Made by a program: the position numbers and the translations under genes
The notes under the pieces: generated by a model
What the model was told of the DNA's origin: nothing
The model's database searches: none
The model's input: the letters and a program-made list of their open reading frames with translations, nothing else
In this document: in pieces, positions 60,277 to 64,000 of the stretch
How positions within the stretch are numbered: the first letter of the stretch is position 1
Layout of the letters: every line of letters starts with the position of its first letter
Assembly: GCA_947644595.1 (NCBI GenBank)
Contig: CANSAE010000006.1
Coordinates: forward strand, 87,980-151,979
DNA length: 64,000 nt
DNA from: an uncultured Clostridia bacterium
GTDB lineage: Bacteria; Bacillota; Clostridia; Oscillospirales; Oscillospiraceae
Direction of reading: 5' to 3'

Positions 60277-61437
60277 TTATGCCCGTTTTGCAAGACCGTC
60301 ATAGTAGTTTTGTACCCGGCTGGCGGTATCTTTCATCATCTGCTCCGTGGTATGTGCATAGACATTCAGTGTGAAACTGGCGGTTGCATGGCCCAGCATA
60401 TCTTGAACACTCTTAATATCGGCACCGCTGGCAATGGCTACGGTTGCCGCGGTGTGCCGGAGATCATGCACCCGTGCGTCTGGTCTGCCGATGCTGGCGG
60501 CGATTTTTTTGAATCGGCTGTAAAATGTCTGTCTACAATAGTGTTTCCCGGTTTCGTCCGTAAACACAAGATCATCGGGATTGCTCCATGCCCGCCCCGC
60601 TCTCATTCTGTTTTCTAATTGCCTGACCCGCTCCGCCCGGAGATATTCAAACGCAATGGGCGGCGGTTCGATGGTACGGGGCTTCCCACTCTTTGTACTC
60701 CTGGAAATGTAATAGCCCCCGCCCTTAACTCTTTCCTTTTGTAGCTGTTGCGAAATGGCTATCCGTCCCCGCCGGAAATCCACCTGACCCCATGACAAGC
60801 CCAGGCATTCTCCTTCACGCAGACCAGCAAACAGGCACAGGGCATAAGCGTTCCGCATAGGCGAATCATCAATAGCCGCCAGGAAGCGGGGGATTTCTTC
60901 ATCCGTGAGCGGGGTTATCTCGTGATGCTCCGCCTTTGGCAGTTCCGCCCCGTCGCAGGGGTTGGAGAGAATCAAGCCTTGTTTCAGCGCAACACCGAGC
61001 GCCTTATGAAGAATTGCAGACATATTTTTAACCGTCTTGCCGCTCAATCCCGCATCCAGCATTTTGTTGTAAATCCCCTGCACATGGCTTCCCCGGACAG
61101 ATTGTAGCGGCATAGCCCCAATAACAGGATTGATATACAAACGGATAGATGATTGATAGCTATGATAGGTTGAGGGTTTTACCTTATTGGCACAAAAGAC
61201 GTTCAGCCATTCGTCCATCCATTCGGCCACGGTGATTCTATTCGGTGCCTGGTATGTCCCGTTGTCCAATTCCCGCAGAACCGTTGTCATCTTCTGCCGG
61301 ACTTCCTTTTGTGTGTTTCCGTACAAGCTCCGGCGGACGGGTTTTCCTGTTCCGGGATTGGTGCCGACGGTAACACGGGCTTCCCACCGTCCGTCTGGGC
61401 GCTGCCTGATACTCCCTGCTGCTGATTTCTTTGCCAT
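60277..61437 (-). CDS. Phage tyrosine integrase
   Basis: The 386-residue protein has an N-terminal arm-binding domain (GSIRQRPDGRWEARVTVGTN), a SAM-like core-binding domain (~residues 65-150) and a catalytic domain with Arg in LCLFAGLREGECLGLSWGQV, HDLRHTAA, HATASFTLNVYAHT (His and Tyr). It catalyses site-specific integration and excision. ATG 61437 follows GGGAG by 9 nt. Its 3' end faces the attachment-like junction about 90 nt away, as expected for an integrase beside its att site. Confidence 0.94.
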   Translation of the reverse strand: MAKKSAAGSIRQRPDGRWEARVTVGTNPGTGKPVRRSLYGNTQKEVRQKMTTVLRELDNGTYQAPNRITVAEWMDEWLNVFCANKVKPSTYHSYQSSIRLYINPVIGAMPLQSVRGSHVQGIYNKMLDAGLSGKTVKNMSAILHKALGVALKQGLILSNPCDGAELPKAEHHEITPLTDEEIPRFLAAIDDSPMRNAYALCLFAGLREGECLGLSWGQVDFRRGRIAISQQLQKERVKGGGYYISRSTKSGKPRTIEPPPIAFEYLRAERVRQLENRMRAGRAWSNPDDLVFTDETGKHYCRQTFYSRFKKIAASIGRPDARVHDLRHTAATVAIASGADIKSVQDMLGHATASFTLNVYAHTTEQMMKDTASRVQNYYDGLAKRA

Positions 61438-61971
61438 AAAATAAAACTCCCTTCTTGCATCGGGCCGCGCCTTGTGATACAATAAGGGCGCGGGAATCCT
61501 TGTTTGTCGACTGTTGGTTTTTCGCATTTGAACCGTTCGGAGGTTGCCCCCTCCGGGCGGTTTTTATTATTTTCCTGAATCATTTTGCACTGCTGCGGGC
61601 GTGATCCACGCCGCCGGTGAATACGGACTGTTGAGAAATGTTGAGATTATAAAAAAACAAATCTTAGGTTTTATCAGGTTTTCCCGGCCTGATAAATATA
61701 CTGCTTTGGATCCACTCAGCGACAAATCATCGTTGAGCTTGTGGGGGTGAGGATTTTGTTCACCCCTAAAGTGTCGTTTCGACGGGTTAGGCCCGTTCCT
61801 CGATGTGAGGAATGAGGGGGTCTCTATTTTGGCGACGCCTTCACGATGGCAGGTTTCCAAAATGGGAATCTGAATCACGGTGAACGGTCTGTTCAGCGTC
61901 GGAAGCTCAATAACAATCCGTTATTGACCTGACCCGCCAGTTTGGCGGGGGTGTCACGGTTCGTTACTCCC
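61438..61971. other. Intergenic region between integrase and repressor
   Basis: About 530 nt with no supported gene. It contains a GC-rich hairpin CCCGCC...GGCGGG (61931-61948) close to the repressor stop that could terminate it, and several direct-repeat-like words (for example GATGTGAGGAATGAGGGG) that might be arm-type integrase sites. I see no promoter of good quality for the integrase. Confidence 0.4.
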
Positions 61972-62610
61972 TTACGCTTCCATTTCATGCATAAATGCGA
62001 CAGCAAGGCCGATGACCCGGACGCTTTCTAATTCGCTGCCTGACAGCGTGAGAGGCGCTACATCGGGATTTTCCGCCAAAAGCGTGACTGTATTCCCGGA
62101 ATGATAAAACCGCTTGAGCGTCGCTTCATCGCCCACCAGCACGGCGGCAATCTGCCCGTTGCAGACTTCCGGCTGCTGGCGTATGAACACAATGTCCCCG
62201 CTGCGGATGTTCGCGCCGATCATGCTGTCACCCCGGCACATCAAGGCGAAGTCTGCCCGGATATGTCCCGGCGCGTCGATATAGTCCGTGATATTTTCCT
62301 CTGCCAGTATGGGAGTGCCGCAGGCGATTGTCCCAATGAGCGGGATCTTCTTCATGTGCAGGTCGGCTATCGGAATGAGATTTGAAGCGGGAGCGGGAGG
62401 GCTGCTTACATCGTCAAAGCCCATGAGATACGACGGTGTAGTGTCTAATACTTCCGCAAGTTTTTCAATCGTTGAGCGTTTAAGATTAACCACAAGACCG
62501 TTTTCGTACTTGTAAATTGCCGGGGTCTTTACTCCGACTTTTTCCCCAAGTTCTTCTTGTGTCATGCCTTTTTGTGTGCGAAGCGCCTTAATCCGTTCGC
62601 CTGTTGTCAT
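61972..62610 (-). CDS. S24/LexA-type phage repressor (CI-like)
   Basis: The 212-residue protein has an XRE HTH (residues 3-65: RIKALRTQKGMTQEELGEKV, GVKTPAIYKYENG) and a self-cleaving S24 peptidase domain with catalytic Ser in CRGDSMIGANI and Lys in GDEATLKRFYH. The Ala-Cys-Gly (TIACGTP) is the probable cleavage site region. It should keep the element dormant until RecA-triggered cleavage. The ATG at 62610 follows CGGGGG by 7 nt. It diverges from a Cro-like gene across palindromic operators. Confidence 0.93.
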   Translation of the reverse strand: MTTGERIKALRTQKGMTQEELGEKVGVKTPAIYKYENGLVVNLKRSTIEKLAEVLDTTPSYLMGFDDVSSPPAPASNLIPIADLHMKKIPLIGTIACGTPILAEENITDYIDAPGHIRADFALMCRGDSMIGANIRSGDIVFIRQQPEVCNGQIAAVLVGDEATLKRFYHSGNTVTLLAENPDVAPLTLSGSELESVRVIGLAVAFMHEMEA

Positions 62611-62648
62611 GATACATCCCCCGTTCAATCGCTTTTGTTTATGTCTTA

Positions 62649-62676
62649 ATTATACCATTGTTTTTGATAAATGCAA
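62649..62676 (-). promoter_or_regulatory. Promoter of the S24 repressor
   Basis: On the minus strand TTGCAT (62671-62676), 16-nt spacer, consensus TATAAT (62649-62654), overlapping a TGTCTT half-site at 62642. Confidence 0.75.
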
Positions 62677-62687
62677 GAAAAAATATC

Positions 62688-62716
62688 TTGACAAGACATA
62701 GATAAAGGGGTAAATT
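62688..62716 (+). promoter_or_regulatory. Early (Cro-like) promoter
   Basis: Consensus TTGACA (62688-62693), 17-nt spacer, TAAATT (62711-62716), followed by the palindromic operator at 62722. Confidence 0.72.
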
Positions 62717-62721
62717 GGTTA

Positions 62722-62736
62722 TGTCTTAAAAAGACA
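62722..62736. promoter_or_regulatory. Repressor operator O1
   Basis: The 15-nt palindrome TGTCTTAAAAAGACA lies between the divergent repressor and Cro-like genes, just downstream of the early promoter. An identical copy is at 62971. Confidence 0.75.
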
Positions 62737-62756
62737 ATTTGAAAGGTGGTGGAAAA

Positions 62757-62978
62757 ATGATAGATAAGGCACGGTTTGCATCTGTGATGGCATTGAATAA
62801 AGATACTCAAAAAACGCTTGCAAATGCACTTGGAATCAGTCTTTCACGATTGAATGCTAAAATCAACGAAACAGGCGGCGCAGAATTCAAGCAGAATGAA
62901 ATCGCGTTAATTAAGGCCCGTTACTCTTTGTCCCCAAGTGAAACGGACTTAATTTTTTTTGCGCCGAAAGTGTCTTAA
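62757..62978 (+). CDS. Cro-like small phage regulator
   Basis: The 73-residue protein has an HTH: KDTQKTLANALGISLSRLNA, then KINETGGAEFKQNEIALIKA. Size and position opposite the S24 repressor fit a Cro-type early regulator. The ATG at 62757 lies after AAAGGTGG. Confidence 0.8.
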   Translation: MIDKARFASVMALNKDTQKTLANALGISLSRLNAKINETGGAEFKQNEIALIKARYSLSPSETDLIFFAPKVS

Positions 62979-62985
62979 AAAGACA
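62971..62985. promoter_or_regulatory. Repressor operator O2
   Basis: An exact second copy of TGTCTTAAAAAGACA overlaps the end of the Cro-like gene, upstream of the next HTH gene. Confidence 0.72.
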
Positions 62986-62999
62986 GAAAGGAGCGTAAC

Positions 63000-63230
63000 A
63001 TGAACGAAGAGCGAACGGAATTACAGGACCCGCGCAAAGGGGCAATGCCTGAGAGAATGGCACTATCACCGCAGGAAGCGGCTGAGGTGCTGGGCGTGAG
63101 CCGTCCAACGGTCTATGAGCTGATGCACCGGGCAGACTTTCCATCTTTCGCGGTGGGTTCCCGGCGGCTGATTCCCACGGAGGGGCTGCGGGAGTGGGTG
63201 AGAAACCAGACAAAGGGGGAAAGCGCATGA
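63000..63230 (+). CDS. Excisionase-type helix-turn-helix protein
   Basis: The 76-residue protein has the DNA-binding domain of excisionases/MerR-like winged helices: MALSPQEAAEVLGVSRPTVY, ELMHRADFPSFAVGSRRLIP, TEGLREWV. It could act as directionality factor for the integrase or as an early regulator. AAAGGAG precedes the ATG. Confidence 0.85.
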   Translation: MNEERTELQDPRKGAMPERMALSPQEAAEVLGVSRPTVYELMHRADFPSFAVGSRRLIPTEGLREWVRNQTKGESA

Positions 63231-63592
63231 GCGGAATAAAAAAGCCCCGCGCCGGGGATGGGAACCCGGACACGGGGAAAGGCACGGTATCTGCTGTACA
63301 GTCTACACCGGAGCGGGTGCCGCGTCAAGGGTGTATTGCTGACCTGCTGAGCGCGGGGGAGGAAAACGCGGTGCCGCTGTCGCATTTGGTCATGCTGACG
63401 GGATGGGACGACCGGGTGATCCGGCGCCAGATCGAGCGAGAGCGGCGGCAGGGTATCCCCATTCTGTCAAAGCGTGGGTACTATCTCCCAGCGGATGACT
63501 GGGAGCGGGCAGCGTTTGTCGCTTCCATGCGTGGCCGGGCGCGGGAGATATTGCAGACTGCAAAGGCTGTGGAGCGGGAGGGCCGGGGATAA
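63227..63592 (+). CDS. Small phage winged-helix-like protein
   Basis: The 121-residue protein contains a likely winged helix at ~residues 38-90 (IADLLSAGEENAVPLSHLVM, LTGWDDRVIRRQIERERRQG, IPILSKRGYYLPAD). Such proteins occur in early regions near replication genes. Its ATG overlaps the previous stop (ATGA) and its stop overlaps the next start (TAATG). Confidence 0.72.
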   Translation: MSGIKKPRAGDGNPDTGKGTVSAVQSTPERVPRQGCIADLLSAGEENAVPLSHLVMLTGWDDRVIRRQIERERRQGIPILSKRGYYLPADDWERAAFVASMRGRAREILQTAKAVEREGRG

Positions 63593-64000
63593 TGGCAAAA
63601 GAGAAACGGGCTACATGGTGGAAGATGTTATACCACCAGCGGGCTGCGATTGACTCCGTCAGTGATGAAGATGCCGGCGCAGGATTAAAAGCGGCCTTCC
63701 GCTACTTTGACGGCGAGGACATTCCGCCGGAGAGCCTGAGCCTTCCTGCATTCACGGTGTTTTGTGTAATTCGTCCGTACATAGACGATGCTTGGCGGGA
63801 CTATGAGAAGTCAGTTGAGAGCGGAAAAGAAGGTGCAAGACGGAGATATAATAGCCCCCCTATAGAATCCCTTAGCCCCCCTATGGGGGTGTTTAGAGAA
63901 GAAGAAGTAGAAGTAGAAGAAGAAGTAGAAGCAGAAGAAGAGAGAGGGGCGGACAAGCCGCCCACCCGCACCCGGTTTGTGCCGCCCACGGTTGAGGAAG
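63592..64000 (+). CDS. Phage DUF6291-like protein, partial at window edge
   Basis: The frame starts at ATG 63592 (TAATG overlap) and is still open at the window end; 136 residues are seen. The N terminus (KATWWKMLYHQRAAIDSVSD-like, then GAGLKAAFRYFDGED) is typical of DUF6291-type phage proteins that precede replication initiators. Residues ~100-122 are a run of Glu and Val encoded by imperfect GAAGAAGTAGAAG repeats (63897-63945). Function unknown; helper of replisome assembly is possible. Confidence 0.75.
   Translation, partial: MAKEKRATWWKMLYHQRAAIDSVSDEDAGAGLKAAFRYFDGEDIPPESLSLPAFTVFCVIRPYIDDAWRDYEKSVESGKEGARRRYNSPPIESLSPPMGVFREEEVEVEEEVEAEEERGADKPPTRTRFVPPTVEE

Overview
The window looks like chromosome of a gut-type Firmicute of the Clostridia class, most likely Oscillospiraceae/Ruminococcaceae-like. 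This is inferred from the mix of a T-box-controlled leucine operon, SLH-anchored surface protein, c-di-GMP-type riboswitch motifs, strong GGAGG ribosome binding sites, tRNA genes with encoded CCA, a secreted bile-salt-hydrolase-like enzyme and Siphovirus/Myovirus-like prophage genes. No rRNA or species marker is present, so the genus is not claimed.

Layout. 1-9.5 kb: a GntR/FadR-type regulator and a frameshifted tannase-family esterase, then the leuA-leuC-leuD-leuB operon (minus strand) behind a T-box leader, then a frameshifted EthD-like gene, an integrase remnant and tRNA-Ser(GCT). 9.5-46.9 kb: core chromosome. It holds a Na/phosphate symporter, tRNA-Ser(TGA), four tandem c-di-GMP-I-like aptamer motifs in front of a 1,617-residue SLH surface protein, a serpin lipoprotein, a PTS-IIC-like transporter, rpiB, a PMT-type glycosyltransferase, glnS and a secreted choloylglycine-hydrolase-like enzyme with LysM. 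Next come a nitrilase/SUFU/pentapeptide operon, nadE, nagB-nagA with an O-antigen-ligase-like gene opposite a ROK kinase, tatD and a phosphatase, a YeiH exporter, a geranylgeranyl-reductase-like flavoprotein, tRNA-Thr, -Asp and -Pro, a degenerate NodB-like protein with a glmU-like nucleotidyltransferase, and an ECF sigma/anti-sigma pair.

46.9-60.2 kb: late genes of a prophage on the minus strand (baseplate J fragment, tail protein I, tail fibre, lysis genes, accessory genes). Between the fibre and the lysis module lies a complete diversity-generating retroelement (DGR): avd, template repeat, reverse transcriptase and a tail-associated target with a variable repeat. The 95-nt template and variable repeats differ at 13 positions and every difference is at a template adenine.

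60.2-64 kb: a second integrative element (integrase, S24 repressor, Cro-like gene, HTH genes, replication-type genes) that runs off the right edge. Its left junction coincides with the point where baseplate J of the first prophage is cut off, beside a tRNA/tmRNA 3'-end-like sequence. This suggests nested or tandem prophages.

Several genes are broken by single changes: tannase (one base missing), EthD-like (one base extra), and a GNAT acetyltransferase (Trp codon changed to TGA). The most striking observations are the DGR, the four-copy riboswitch-like array, the phage junction and the secreted LysM choloylglycine hydrolase.
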